A stretch of DNA of 64,000 nucleotides, taken from contig CAYZJB010000006.1 of assembly GCA_964478735.1 (NCBI GenBank), forward strand, positions 11,597 to 75,596, read 5' to 3'. The stretch's first letter is position 1, and every line of letters begins with the position of its first letter. This DNA comes from CAYZJB01 sp964478735. Lineage in GTDB: Bacteria > CLD3 > SB21. The notes beneath the pieces were generated by a model. That model was given only the letters and a program-made list of their open reading frames with translations. It was not told where the DNA came from and did no database searches. A program made the translations under genes and the position numbers. Of this stretch, positions 1-8,379 are shown one piece after another.

Positions 1-203
1 GTCGTACCCGCCGGAGAAGGACGGATGCCGTCCATTTTCACGACCGCGCCGCCCACGCCGTCCCCTTCAAACGGGAACAACGCGTTGGGAACGCCCATGA
101 ATATTTCCCTTTTGAGTGGACGATGGAGGATGGCGTCGTAGAACCCGACGGCCCTGTCGAAATTGTCCGCCGGAATTTCAAACCAGTTGACTGCGTTTCT
201 CAT
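1..203 (-). CDS. VOC (glyoxalase/bleomycin-resistance fold) family protein, 3' part beyond the window
   Basis: The reverse strand from an ATG at 203 reads MRNAVNWFEIPADNFDRAV and continues through FYDAILHRPLKREIFMGVPNALFPF to the window edge, about 67 residues. This is the N-terminal half of a small vicinal-oxygen-chelate protein of the 'predicted enzyme related to lactoylglutathione lyase' type. These are usually about 120-130 residues and bind a metal or small ligand; the substrate cannot be told. It lies 112 bp downstream of a WYL-type regulator on the same strand, so the two may be co-transcribed. The rest of the gene is outside the window. Confidence 0.8.
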   Translation of the reverse strand, partial: MRNAVNWFEIPADNFDRAVGFYDAILHRPLKREIFMGVPNALFPFEGDGVGGAVVKMDGIRPSPAGT

Positions 204-315
204 GTCATTTCCTTTCGATTTGATGTATGGCAATCTAACCGACAGGAGTGACAACCTTATGTCAGGAGGATGGAGGATTATTTATAAAAATGGAGTTCGA
301 ACGGCAAAATTCATA

Positions 316-1275
316 TCAAGGCTTCCCTCGATACCATTGCGCAAGGCGTTCCGCCTCGGAGGCCAGCATGTCGCGCAGTTCGGGCGGGTGAATCACGGTC
401 ACGGCGCTCCCAAAAGAAAGCAACCATGATTTGGTCATTTCCAGGCTCGGAACCATCATCGTCATGTCCACTCCGCCGTCGCATTCTTCTTCCCGGACAA
501 CGCCGAAGTAATAACGATCTCGTACCCACGCGGCCGCCGTGCGGTCGAAGCGCACACGTACTTCTTTCGGATCTCTGATTTGCATGTAATCTTCCATGAA
601 TCGCCGCAGATTAAAATCCGGCCGGGCGGGAAACGTTTCGTCGCACATCCGAATGTCGCGGATGCGGTCCGTACGAAAATCGCGATAGTCTTTTCGCAGC
701 CGGCAATAGGCAATGCAATGCCAGTGATCGACGTAATACATCACGGCCATCGGTTCGACCTCGCGCGTCGTGTGGGCATCGTACCGAGGGGAAAGATAAT
801 CGATCTTGAGTACCCGCTTTCCCACGACGGCCTGTTGAATCATTCCGAGCGCGTCGTCGCGAAAACCGTCGCGGGCGCGGGAGGGACGCGGCATGATCAC
901 CATCGACGCACTCAGCCGTTCGAGGAAATTCTTGCGGTCTTCCGGCAGCACGGCAACGATTTTTGCAATTCCGGATTCCGCGGGATACCGCAGGCTCTGG
1001 TCGGTCAACTGTTTGACCATCTCCCCTCCGACGTACAGCGCATTCGCTTCATCCTGGGTGAACATCACCGGAGGCAAATGGTACCCTTCGACAAGAGAAT
1101 ACCCTTCGCCGGCTTCTGCGGCAATCGGTACGCCCGCCTCATTCAGCGCTTTCATGTCGCGATAAACGGTGCGCAGCGTAATGCCGAACTTCTCCGCGAT
1201 GTCCTTCGCCCGCACGATTTTTTTTGCATGCAGCAGCAGAACAATGGCAACAAGTCGGTCCGTTCGATTCATCAT
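316..1275 (-). CDS. YafY-type HTH/WYL-domain transcriptional regulator
   Basis: About 319 residues. The N-terminus (NRTDRLVAIVLLLHAKKIVR, then AKDIAEKFGITLRTVYRDMKALNEAG) is a DeoR/HTH_11-type winged helix. The middle and C-terminal part contain the WYL ligand-sensing domain (KRVLKIDYLSPR, VDHWHCIAYCRLRKDYRDFRTDRI) followed by a WCX-like extension. I chose the ATG at 1275 (or 1272) because family members begin at this point and the upstream extension of the frame runs through repeat-like DNA. Such proteins are usually local repressors or activators of neighbouring enzymes; the VOC gene downstream is the obvious candidate target. Confidence 0.9.
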   Translation of the reverse strand: MMNRTDRLVAIVLLLHAKKIVRAKDIAEKFGITLRTVYRDMKALNEAGVPIAAEAGEGYSLVEGYHLPPVMFTQDEANALYVGGEMVKQLTDQSLRYPAESGIAKIVAVLPEDRKNFLERLSASMVIMPRPSRARDGFRDDALGMIQQAVVGKRVLKIDYLSPRYDAHTTREVEPMAVMYYVDHWHCIAYCRLRKDYRDFRTDRIRDIRMCDETFPARPDFNLRRFMEDYMQIRDPKEVRVRFDRTAAAWVRDRYYFGVVREEECDGGVDMTMMVPSLEMTKSWLLSFGSAVTVIHPPELRDMLASEAERLAQWYRGKP

Positions 1276-1277
1276 AT

Positions 1278-1374
1278 GTTCATCACAGAGCGTCCAAAGG
1301 CCACAGAGACGTCTTCGGCGAATACCCATGACAAATAACTCTGCGCACTTTGCGGTCTCCGTGGTAAAAAATCT
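1278..1374. repeat. dispersed CTCTGCGG/CTCTGTGG-type repeat, inverted pair
   Basis: Two imperfect copies face each other: CACAGAG...GCCACAGAGACG at 1285-1311 and CTCTGCGCACTTTGCGGTCT at 1339-1358, continuing CCGTGGTAAAAAATC. The same unit recurs near 13361 and several times at 29022-29164. Translated, such units give the 'NAEAAEIAE' type peptides known from spurious ORFs in many environmental bacteria. The pair could fold into a hairpin between the WYL regulator and the next gene. Confidence 0.6.
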
Positions 1375-1441
1375 GGTGTTTGCTCCTGTAACATAATCGT
1401 TTTACCTTTGACACGAAAGTCCAACCTGTGGAGAAATCACG

Positions 1442-2224
1442 ATGCAAAAATTTTTATGGTTTGTCATCATGTTCGTCCCACCGATCGTCGCACAACCCGG
1501 TTCATGGAAGCAGATTGGAGAAAGCGGCGCCTGGAAGGCGACGATCGCCGCGACTTCACTCAATGGCGCGATGTACACCGTCGAATCCAGCGGTGCGTTG
1601 TACGAAACCGACCTCATGAGCGGCCGGTGGCGACAGATCGGTAAACCGGATTTTGCCGCGACCGTGTGGATGTTCGCCGGTAACGGTATGCTCTACACGA
1701 TTGAAACCAGCGGTTCACTCTATGAAGTCAGTCCGGCCAACGGCACGTGGCGCCAACTGGGTAAATCCGGTGAATGGGTCCGGACGATCTCCGGTACCAT
1801 TTTTCAAAACGCGCTTTATACCGTGGAAAACAGCGGCGCCCTTTATCGGACGGATTTATCGAGCGGCGTATGGCGCCAGATCGGGAAGGCCGAATTCGGC
1901 AACACGCGTTTCCTCCTCGGTCTCGGCACTTATCTTGTCAGTCTTGAGGAAAACGGCTCGCTTTACCGAATCGATCCATCCGGCGGCACGTGGACAACCG
2001 TTGGAACCGGCGAATGGGCCAATACGCTGCGTATGGTCGCGATGGACGGCATGATCTACTCCGTGGAGACCAACGGTGCATTGTATGAAACGAATCCACA
2101 GACCGGGAAGTGGCGACAACTGGGGAGTCCTGACTTTGCCGCGACGGCATTTATGATCGCCGCCGGTGGAAAACTTTACACCATCGAGACAAGCGGCAGC
2201 CTATACGAAGTGAAGGTGAGGTGA
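1442..2224 (+). CDS. secreted protein with five ~47-residue beta-propeller repeats (tachylectin-2-like)
   Basis: 260 residues. A signal peptide (MQKFLWFVIMFVPPIVAQ) is followed by about 242 residues made of five similar units, each with a core like YTVESSGALYETDLMSGRWR followed by QIGKPDFAAT. The fourth copy is the most divergent (SLEENGSLYRIDPSGGTWTT). Five units of about 47 residues match the known architecture of tachylectin-2, a five-bladed lectin propeller; the assignment is inference from repeat number, length and the W-R-Q-[IL]-G pattern, and a tectonin-like or generic propeller remains possible. A GGAG sequence precedes the ATG. The thiolase ATG follows 1 bp after the stop codon, so both may be on one transcript. 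Confidence 0.6.
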   Translation: MQKFLWFVIMFVPPIVAQPGSWKQIGESGAWKATIAATSLNGAMYTVESSGALYETDLMSGRWRQIGKPDFAATVWMFAGNGMLYTIETSGSLYEVSPANGTWRQLGKSGEWVRTISGTIFQNALYTVENSGALYRTDLSSGVWRQIGKAEFGNTRFLLGLGTYLVSLEENGSLYRIDPSGGTWTTVGTGEWANTLRMVAMDGMIYSVETNGALYETNPQTGKWRQLGSPDFAATAFMIAAGGKLYTIETSGSLYEVKVR

Positions 2225-2225
2225 A

Positions 2226-3416
2226 ATGGCGGTCATCGTTGATGCCTTGAGAACGCCGATCGGAAAGTTAGGCGGTGCACTCGCCTCCGTTCGCCCCGAC
2301 GATTTGCTGGGCCACGTCGTGCGGGCGATGGCCGAACGGCATGCGCTGGAATCCGTCGACGACGTCATTGCCGGCTGCGCCAATCAATCCGGTGAAGACG
2401 GACGCAACGTGGCCCGGATGGCGGTCATTCTCGCCGGACTGCCGTTTACGGTCCCCGCGCAAACGGTCAATCGCCTCTGCGGTTCCAGCATGCAGGCGAT
2501 CATCACGGCCGCTCACGCACTGGACGGCGGCGGCGGCGACGTCATTCTCGCCGGCGGTGTGGAGAGCATGTCGCGCGGCGCTTACGCTTTTGCCAAAGCG
2601 GAAAAACCGTTTGCATTCGGCAACCTGAAGGTGTACGACACGACGCTCGGCTGGCGATTTCATAATCCGAAAATTCATGAACGCGTTCGCCCGCTGAGTA
2701 TGGGAGAAACGGCGGAAGAAATTTTCGAAACCATCCCCGTTTCCAGGGAGGAACAGGACGCGTTCGCGTTCGATTCCCATCAAAAAGCGCTCGCCGCGTG
2801 GAAAACCGGTACGTTCGCGAACGAGGTCGTGCCCGTGATCCTGCCCGATAAAAAAGGCGACCGGCGGATCGATCGTGACGAAGGCCCGCGGGAAGACACG
2901 ACGCTTGAAAAACTCGCGTCGCTCAAACCGGCGTTTCGACCCAACGGGACGGTGACCGCGGGCAACAGTTGTCCGCTCAATGACGGCGCGTCCATGACGC
3001 TGATGATGACGGAATCCGAAGCCGGACGCCGCGGATTCAAAACCGGTTTTCGCCTCAAGGCGTCCGGCGTGACGGCGCTGCATCCGGACGTCATGGGCCT
3101 GGGACCCGTCGAGGCGACGCGCCTTGCCCTGCGCCGGGCCGGTCTTTCCGCCGACGATCTCGGGCTGGTGGAACTCAACGAAGCGTTTGCGATTCAGGCG
3201 CTCGCGTGTATGCGCGAACTCGGCCTGCACGCCGATCGTGTCAACGTCAATGGCGGCGCCATCGCCATCGGGCATCCGCTCGGATGTTCCGGCGCGCGAA
3301 TCGTCGGCACGTTGATCCACGAGATGCGCCGGCGAGACGTTCGGTACGGCCTGGCCACGATGTGCATCGGTGTCGGTCAGGGCATCGCGACGATCTGGGA
3401 AAAGGTCGATCTTTGA
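2226..3416 (+). CDS. thiolase family acetyl-CoA acyltransferase
   Basis: 396 residues, normal length for a thiolase. It catalyses reversible thiolytic cleavage of 3-oxoacyl-CoA, or Claisen condensation of acetyl-CoA, in the cytoplasm. The nucleophilic cysteine is C85 in NRLCGSSMQA. The C-terminal catalytic motifs are complete: NEAFAIQAL, H350 in GGAIAIGHPLGCSGAR, and C380 in ATMCIGVGQG. The last motif reads GVGQG where most thiolases have GGGQG, a minor change. It could serve the lower part of aromatic-acid degradation (3-hydroxypimelyl-CoA beta-oxidation) encoded 2 kb downstream, but it is separated from that operon by unrelated genes, so this link is only contextual. Degradative and biosynthetic forms cannot be separated by eye. 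Confidence 0.93.
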   Translation: MAVIVDALRTPIGKLGGALASVRPDDLLGHVVRAMAERHALESVDDVIAGCANQSGEDGRNVARMAVILAGLPFTVPAQTVNRLCGSSMQAIITAAHALDGGGGDVILAGGVESMSRGAYAFAKAEKPFAFGNLKVYDTTLGWRFHNPKIHERVRPLSMGETAEEIFETIPVSREEQDAFAFDSHQKALAAWKTGTFANEVVPVILPDKKGDRRIDRDEGPREDTTLEKLASLKPAFRPNGTVTAGNSCPLNDGASMTLMMTESEAGRRGFKTGFRLKASGVTALHPDVMGLGPVEATRLALRRAGLSADDLGLVELNEAFAIQALACMRELGLHADRVNVNGGAIAIGHPLGCSGARIVGTLIHEMRRRDVRYGLATMCIGVGQGIATIWEKVDL

Positions 3417-3454
3417 ATCACCCCAGATCGTCGTTATCTGAAGAACCACGTGAA

Positions 3455-3535
3455 CGGCAGTTATGGCGAGCGAAGCAATCTCGTGTTTGTGACAATAATT
3501 GAAATTTCTCCGTCGCTGCGCCCGGCCAAGCCTGG
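3455..3535. repeat. degenerate copy of the GTCATTGCGAGCGAAGCAATCTCGT dispersed palindrome
   Basis: GTTATGGCGAGCGAAGCAAT (3459-3478, continuing CTCGTG) and the downstream CTCCGTCGCTGCGCCCGG resemble the two arms of a very common bacterial dispersed palindrome. A better preserved copy sits at 60493-60620. It lies between the thiolase and the CopD-like gene, where a transcript end would be expected. Confidence 0.55.
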
Positions 3536-3577
3536 AACCCTGAAAATCAACCGACTTTGTAAACTTGAAGAGGATCG

Positions 3578-4021
3578 ATGGAACTCAAAACGCTTGTTAT
3601 TCTTCACACGCTCGGTGCCGCCGTCTGGGTCGGCGGTCATCTGGTTCTGCTCTTTGCATTCGTCCCGCCTGCACTCAAATCGAAGAATCCCGCCATCATC
3701 CGGCAGTTTGAAGAGCGATATGAAAAGATCGGCATCCCCTCGCTTTTGCTTCAATTGCTGACCGGTTTACGCCTTGCGTATCTTCAATTACCGTCCGTTG
3801 GCGACTGGTTCGATTGGAACGCCCATTTAGGATTTCACATTAGTTTGAAACTTTTTTTACTCGCCCTGACGATCGCGCTTGGCGCCCATGCGCGCCTCCG
3901 GATCATTCCAAAATTATCGGAATCCAATTTAACGGCGCTCGCCTGGCATATTCTCGCGATCAACGTACTCGGCGTGAGTATGTTGATGACCGGACTGAGT
4001 GTTCGTTTTGCCATTTGGTGA
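3578..4021 (+). CDS. CopD-like four-helix integral membrane protein
   Basis: 147 residues with four hydrophobic segments: LVILHTLGAAVWVGGHLVLLF near the N-terminus, SLLLQLLTGLRLAYLQL, FHISLKLFLLALTIALG, and WHILAINVLGVSMLMTG. The opening pattern (LHxLGAxxWVGGHL) is typical of the CopD/DUF-type membrane family, in which histidines in the helices may bind haem or copper. The physiological role is not known from sequence. A GAAGAGGA Shine-Dalgarno precedes the ATG. The next gene starts 10 bp after the stop, so the two are probably co-transcribed. Confidence 0.75.
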   Translation: MELKTLVILHTLGAAVWVGGHLVLLFAFVPPALKSKNPAIIRQFEERYEKIGIPSLLLQLLTGLRLAYLQLPSVGDWFDWNAHLGFHISLKLFLLALTIALGAHARLRIIPKLSESNLTALAWHILAINVLGVSMLMTGLSVRFAIW

Positions 4022-4031
4022 AAGGAGACGG

Positions 4032-5189
4032 ATGAAGAGCAGTCTTCTCTTTCTGCCGCTCGCGATGTTTTCATGTCTGGTCTGTCAAAAAGACGACCCT
4101 GACAGCGGGAGTCTGTTTCACGGCGACTCGACCGCCGTTTTTCGACTTGAAAACGCTTTTCCCCAATTGACGTTCACGCGTCCGCTCGACTTTCAACAAC
4201 CGCCGGATTCGACAAATCGGGTATTTATTATCGAACAGGAAGGCCGGGTTCATGTCGTTCACGGTTCGGACTCGACGCGACAGGAATTTCTCGATATTAC
4301 GGATCGCGTGGACGACACGGGTAATGAAGAAGGACTGCTCGGTCTGGCCTTTCATCCGCAGTTTGCGTCCAACGGATATGTTTACGTCAACTACACCGCC
4401 GGCGGGCCGGATCGAACGGTCATTTCACGCTTCACGGTTTCATCTACCGATTCGAATACGGCCGACCCGTTGAGTGAACTCGTTCTCCTCGAATACGATC
4501 AGCCCTTCAGCAACCATAACGGCGGCGGACTGGTTTTCGGCCCGGACGGATACCTGTATATTTCCAGCGGCGACGGAGGATCGGGCGGAGATCCGCTGGG
4601 GAACGGACAGAAGCTGACGACCCTGCTGGGAAAAATACTCCGCATCGACGTCGACAATCCGGCCGATGGAAAACCGTACGGCATTCCGGCGGATAACCCT
4701 TTTATCGGAAACAGTCTCCCTGAAATTTATGCGTACGGATTGCGAAATCCGTGGCGGTTCAGTTTTGACGCCGAGACGGGCGACCTGTGGTGCGGCGACG
4801 TCGGACAAAATACGCTTGAGGAAATCGACGTCGTCGAAAAAGGCGGAAACTACGGCTGGAACTTGTTCGAAGGAACGCAATGTTTTACGGGATCCTGCAA
4901 TTCCACCGGTCTTATCATGCCGGTATGGGAGTACGGACGCAGTCAGGGTGCCTCGATCACGGGTGGATACGTTTACCGCGGGAATGCCATGCCGGCGTTG
5001 GTGGGTTGTTATGTGTATGCGGATTTTGTCAGCGGCCGGGTGTGGGCATTGCGCAAAAGCGGATCGACGGTGACCAATGCCGAAATCATCGACTCCGGTG
5101 TGAATATTTCCTCCTTTGGTGTCGACCGGAATAACGAACTCTATCTGTGTGGCTTTGATGGGAAAATATACCGGATGGTAATGGATTGA
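4032..5189 (+). CDS. PQQ-dependent sugar dehydrogenase (glucose/sorbosone dehydrogenase family) lipoprotein
   Basis: 385 residues. The N-terminus (MKSSLLFLPLAMFSCLVCQK) is a lipoprotein signal, so the enzyme is probably anchored outside the cytoplasm. The mature part is a six-bladed soluble-GDH/YliI-type propeller: HNGGGLVFGPDGYLYISSGD, GLRNPWRFSFD, DVGQNTLEEIDVVEKGGNYG, and a C-terminal GASITGGYVYRG. Family members oxidise aldoses with PQQ as cofactor, although many lack proven activity. The ATG at 4032 has an AAAGGAGA ribosome site; the frame extends further upstream into the CopD-like gene but without a better start. No PQQ biosynthesis genes are in the window. Confidence 0.85.
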   Translation: MKSSLLFLPLAMFSCLVCQKDDPDSGSLFHGDSTAVFRLENAFPQLTFTRPLDFQQPPDSTNRVFIIEQEGRVHVVHGSDSTRQEFLDITDRVDDTGNEEGLLGLAFHPQFASNGYVYVNYTAGGPDRTVISRFTVSSTDSNTADPLSELVLLEYDQPFSNHNGGGLVFGPDGYLYISSGDGGSGGDPLGNGQKLTTLLGKILRIDVDNPADGKPYGIPADNPFIGNSLPEIYAYGLRNPWRFSFDAETGDLWCGDVGQNTLEEIDVVEKGGNYGWNLFEGTQCFTGSCNSTGLIMPVWEYGRSQGASITGGYVYRGNAMPALVGCYVYADFVSGRVWALRKSGSTVTNAEIIDSGVNISSFGVDRNNELYLCGFDGKIYRMVMD

Positions 5190-5474
5190 CACTCCTCATT
5201 CCTGTTCTACCAAGGAGCCGGTTTATTCCTGCTCCGGTTGTTTTGACACGCCCAACAACCGGAAGAATAATCTCTCTCTAAGACATTCGTTTCGCCCCCT
5301 CGAGTTTTTCAGGACCGTGCTCAACGACCGCCGCAGCCCTAACCCTCTGTAATCCCGACAAAAACCTCCAAAAAAACATAAAATCACACCCAGAACCTGT
5401 CATTTGTCAGTCCTCTCGGAAAACGATTCCACTATATTTTCGAACAGTTGTTCGAATTTTTACGGAGGTATCCC
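5190..5474. other. intergenic region before the benzoyl-CoA operon
   Basis: It holds two hairpins near the end of the dehydrogenase gene. One is GGAGC/GCTCC within 5214-5235; the other is CCGGTTGTT (5234-5242) and AACAACCGG (5254-5262), nine perfect base pairs around an 11-base loop. No T-tract follows either, so a terminator is not assured. The 3' part carries the operator candidate listed next. No ORF is convincing here. Confidence 0.5.
5439..5456. promoter_or_regulatory. palindromic operator candidate upstream of the benzoyl-CoA operon
   Basis: TTCGAACAGTTGTTCGAA has two perfect 8-bp arms around a 2-bp centre. It lies directly after a TATATT box (5433-5438) and before the GGAGGT ribosome site of the first operon gene, which is where a repressor would block transcription. 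No good -35 box stands at 16-18 bp from the TATATT; TTGTCA at 5404-5409 is 23 bp away. No matching regulator gene is adjacent. Confidence 0.55.
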
Positions 5475-6548
5475 GTGCGCAGTTTTGCCTGGCAAATGAC
5501 GTCGGCCGGTGAACCGCTTCGCCGAACGGACCTTTCTCCGCGAAATCCGGCCGATAACGAAGTCCGCGTTCGAATTACCGGTTGCGGCGTCTGCCATACG
5601 GATTTGGGATTCTACTACGACGGCGTGAAGACGATCAAACCGCTGCCGTTGACGCTCGGTCATGAAATCAGCGGATGGGTCGAAGAAACCGGTTCGAGTG
5701 CGTCGCGCTGGAAAAACAAAGCCGTGATCATCCCGGCCGTCCTTCCGTGCGGCGATTGCGATCTGTGTAAATCCGGGCAGGGACGCATCTGTCGACAGCA
5801 ACAAATGCCGGGCAACCACATCGATGGCGGGTTTGCAAGTCACATCGTCGTACCGGCACGGTACCTGTGCGAAGTCGACGTCACGTCGGACGACGAGACG
5901 TTTGGAAAATCCGGCGTGACCCTGCGTGAGCTGAGCGTGGTGGCCGATGCGGTGACGACGCCGTTTCAGGCCGTACGGAACGCCGGCCTGCGGCAGGGCG
6001 ATCTTGCGATTTTTGTCGGCGTCGGTGGCGTCGGAGGCTACGGTGTACAAATCGCCAACGCATCGGGCGCGGTCGTCGTGGCCATCGACGTCGATCCTCA
6101 AAAACTGGAGACCATTCGAGCCCATGGCGTTCAACTCGGTTTGAACCCGACGGAAATGGATGCCAAAGGGATTCGAAAAACGATTCAGTCGTTTGTCGCC
6201 GATCGAGGGCTGTCCCTGTATGAATGGAAGATTTTTGAAACATCGGGCACGGCAAAAGGACAGGAACTGGCGTACAGTCTGCTGACGTTCGGCGCAACGT
6301 TGTCCGTCGTCGGGTTTACCATGGACACCGTGAACCTGCGGTTGAGCAATCTGATGGCATTTGACGCACGGGCGGTCGGTAACTGGGGATGTCTGCCGGA
6401 ATTGTATCCGGAAGCCCTCGAGTGGGTGAGGCAGGGCCGGATCCAACTGGCTCCTTTCGTTCAGACCTTCCCGCTCGATTCGATCAACGACGTATTCGAC
6501 AAATTACATCGAAAAGAAATCACGAAACGCCCGGTCCTTGTGCCGTGA
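5475..6548 (+). CDS. had: 6-hydroxycyclohex-1-ene-1-carbonyl-CoA dehydrogenase
   Basis: 357 residues from the GTG at 5475, chosen because a GGAGGT lies 5-6 bp upstream and because homologues start here; a TTG at 5448 would add nine unlikely residues. It is a zinc-type medium-chain alcohol dehydrogenase: catalytic zinc ligands C40 (GCGVCHTD) and H63 (GHE), structural zinc cysteines 92, 95, 98 and 106, and the Rossmann motif VGVGGVGGYGVQIA. The family oxidises the 6-hydroxy intermediate to the 6-oxo compound with NAD+ in the benzoyl-CoA pathway. The assignment rests on the overall sequence pattern and on the neighbouring Oah and reductase genes. It opens a tight plus-strand operon. Confidence 0.9.
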   Translation: MRSFAWQMTSAGEPLRRTDLSPRNPADNEVRVRITGCGVCHTDLGFYYDGVKTIKPLPLTLGHEISGWVEETGSSASRWKNKAVIIPAVLPCGDCDLCKSGQGRICRQQQMPGNHIDGGFASHIVVPARYLCEVDVTSDDETFGKSGVTLRELSVVADAVTTPFQAVRNAGLRQGDLAIFVGVGGVGGYGVQIANASGAVVVAIDVDPQKLETIRAHGVQLGLNPTEMDAKGIRKTIQSFVADRGLSLYEWKIFETSGTAKGQELAYSLLTFGATLSVVGFTMDTVNLRLSNLMAFDARAVGNWGCLPELYPEALEWVRQGRIQLAPFVQTFPLDSINDVFDKLHRKEITKRPVLVP

Positions 6549-6571
6549 GCGTCATTATGGGAGACGATTTC

Positions 6572-7654
6572 ATGTTCAAAAATCACGACCTCGTACCGGG
6601 TTACGCGTTTAAAGAAATCCGGTACGAACTCAAACCGTGTAAAGATCCGGCGGGCCGTCCGGTGGAAGGACTGTTCAGCGCCTGGATCACTCTCGCGAAC
6701 CCGTCGCAGTTGAATTCCTACACGACGGGAATGGTCAAAGAAGTCATTCTTGCATTTCGTAAAGCGTCGAATTCGCGAGAGGTCGTATCCGTCGTCTTTA
6801 CCGGCGAAGGCGATCGCGCGTTTTGTACGGGCGGCAATACGAAGGAGTACGCGGAATATTACGCGGGCCAGCCGGAAGAGTACCGGCAGTACATGCGCCT
6901 CTTCAACGACATGGTGTCGGCCATCCTGCATTGTGATAAACCCGTGATATGCCGCGTCAACGGCATGCGCATCGCCGGCGGGCAGGAGATCGGCATGGCG
7001 TGCGACTTTTCCATCGCGAGCGATCTCGCCGTATTCGGTCAGGCAGGACCGAAACACGGTTCCGCTCCCGACGGCGGCTCGACGGATTTTTTACCGCTTT
7101 TCGTCGGCATCGAAAATGCTATGATGTCGTGTACGTTGTGCCGGACGTGGACGGCCTATCAGGCGTACCGACTCGGGCTTTTAACCGACATTGTTCCCGT
7201 ACTGAAGAAGGACGGCAAATGGATTCCGAATCCCCTGGTCATCACGGACCGCTGGATCGACGAGCGCGGACGGATGGTCTACGGCGAAATGAAAACCGGC
7301 GCCGAAAAAGACGCGGCCAAAGAGCTGATGAAATCGGCCACGATCGACCTCACGCCGCTGGATGAAGCGGTCGAGCGCCTGACCACGTCGCTTTTGATGA
7401 CCGTACCGGGCTGTCTGTCGAAAACGCTCGAGTCCGTGCGAAAACACAAACTCCAACACTGGGACAAAAACCGTGAGAGCAACCGGGCCTGGCTCGGACT
7501 CAACATGATGACCGAAGGCCGCGCCGGGTTCCGCGCGTTCAACGAAGGGACAAAAGAGAACCGCGAAGTCGACTTTATCCTCCTACGCCAGTCGCTCGCT
7601 CGCGGTGAACGATGGGGCGAGGAACTGACCGAAAAAGTGTTGCCGAAAAAATGA
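6572..7654 (+). CDS. oah: 6-oxocyclohex-1-ene-1-carbonyl-CoA hydrolase
   Basis: 360 residues of the crotonase superfamily, longer than an ordinary enoyl-CoA hydratase as expected for Oah. Recognisable stretches are YTTGMVKEVILAFRKASNSR, RAFCTGGNTKEYAEYYAGQP, RVNGMRIAGGQEIGMACDFS, FGQAGPKHGSAPDGGSTDF and the C-terminal LNMMTEGRAGFRAFNEGTKE. The enzyme adds water and opens the ring of the 6-oxo intermediate to give 3-hydroxypimelyl-CoA. I chose the ATG at 6572 (MFKNHDLVPGYAFKEIRYEL), which has GGGAG 8 bp upstream and matches the family N-terminus. The stop overlaps the next start (ATGA). Confidence 0.95.
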   Translation: MFKNHDLVPGYAFKEIRYELKPCKDPAGRPVEGLFSAWITLANPSQLNSYTTGMVKEVILAFRKASNSREVVSVVFTGEGDRAFCTGGNTKEYAEYYAGQPEEYRQYMRLFNDMVSAILHCDKPVICRVNGMRIAGGQEIGMACDFSIASDLAVFGQAGPKHGSAPDGGSTDFLPLFVGIENAMMSCTLCRTWTAYQAYRLGLLTDIVPVLKKDGKWIPNPLVITDRWIDERGRMVYGEMKTGAEKDAAKELMKSATIDLTPLDEAVERLTTSLLMTVPGCLSKTLESVRKHKLQHWDKNRESNRAWLGLNMMTEGRAGFRAFNEGTKENREVDFILLRQSLARGERWGEELTEKVLPKK

Positions 7655-8364
7655 TCGGGATCGATCTCAACCAACGCGTTGCCCTTGTCACGGGAGCCTC
7701 GTCCGGTATCGGCCTGGCCATTGCACGAACGCTGCAAAGCGCCGGGGCGAACGTTGTCGGCGCCGATTTGCTTCAAGGGGAATGTCCCGGACGGTGGATC
7801 GAGGTCGACGTACGGCAATTCGACGACGCCAAGCGGTGCGTGCAGAACGTCGTTCAACGCGAAGGTCGACTCGACATTCTCGTCAACAACGCGGGTATTT
7901 TTCGAGACGCTCCGTCATGGAAGATGACGGAAAGCGACTGGGACGACGTGCTTGCCGTCAATCTCAAAGGCGCGTTTAATTTTACCCACCACGCCGCGCC
8001 CCATTTCAGAGAGCGGCAATCCGGCAAAATCGTCAACATCGCTTCGATCAACGGTTTGCGCGGTAAGTTCGGCCAGGCCAATTACGCGGCCGCCAAAGCG
8101 GGCCTGATCGGATTTACCAAGACGATCGCGCGCGAACTCGCCCGATACAACGTCAACGTCAATGCCGTCGCGCCGGGGCTGATCGCAACTCCGTTGATCC
8201 GCAACCTGCCCGCCGACGCGCTCGACAAAGCGCGCGAGGAAATTTTACTGGGCCGGATCGGTGAACCGGAGGACGTGGCCCGTCTCGTTGCGTTTTTATG
8301 TTCCGATCTCGCGCGTCACATCACCGGTGAAATCATCAAAGTCGACGGCGGACAATACATCTGA
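7651..8364 (+). CDS. short-chain dehydrogenase/reductase (SDR), FabG-like
   Basis: 237 residues, a classical SDR. The cofactor motif is TGASSGIG (residues 14-21), with NNAG at 79-82 and the catalytic set S132, Y145 and K149 (YAAAK). The C-terminus (HITGEIIKVDGGQYI) is standard. It starts in an ATGA overlap with oah, so translation is probably coupled. In this context it could oxidise 3-hydroxypimelyl-CoA or another hydroxyacyl intermediate; SDR genes also accompany some bzd clusters. SDR substrates cannot be assigned from sequence alone, so this is inference from position. Confidence 0.85.
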   Translation: MIGIDLNQRVALVTGASSGIGLAIARTLQSAGANVVGADLLQGECPGRWIEVDVRQFDDAKRCVQNVVQREGRLDILVNNAGIFRDAPSWKMTESDWDDVLAVNLKGAFNFTHHAAPHFRERQSGKIVNIASINGLRGKFGQANYAAAKAGLIGFTKTIARELARYNVNVNAVAPGLIATPLIRNLPADALDKAREEILLGRIGEPEDVARLVAFLCSDLARHITGEIIKVDGGQYI

Positions 8365-8379
8365 TCATCAGGAGTGGAT

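Noticed and set aside
2226..3416. Thiolase as first gene of the benzoyl-CoA operon
   Set aside because: Two unrelated genes, a repeat and a 285-bp intergenic region with its own operator separate them. A metabolic link is possible, but not a shared transcript.
2268..3449. Long minus-strand open frame opposite the thiolase
   Set aside because: It is a codon-bias shadow of the thiolase gene. The translated sequence has no recognisable domain. The same holds for long antisense frames opposite had, the reductase genes and the permeases.
5234..5262. CCGGTTGTT/AACAACCGG as an intrinsic terminator of the PQQ dehydrogenase gene
   Set aside because: The hairpin is perfect but has an 11-base loop and is followed by AAGAATAA without a T-tract. 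It is mentioned only as a palindrome.
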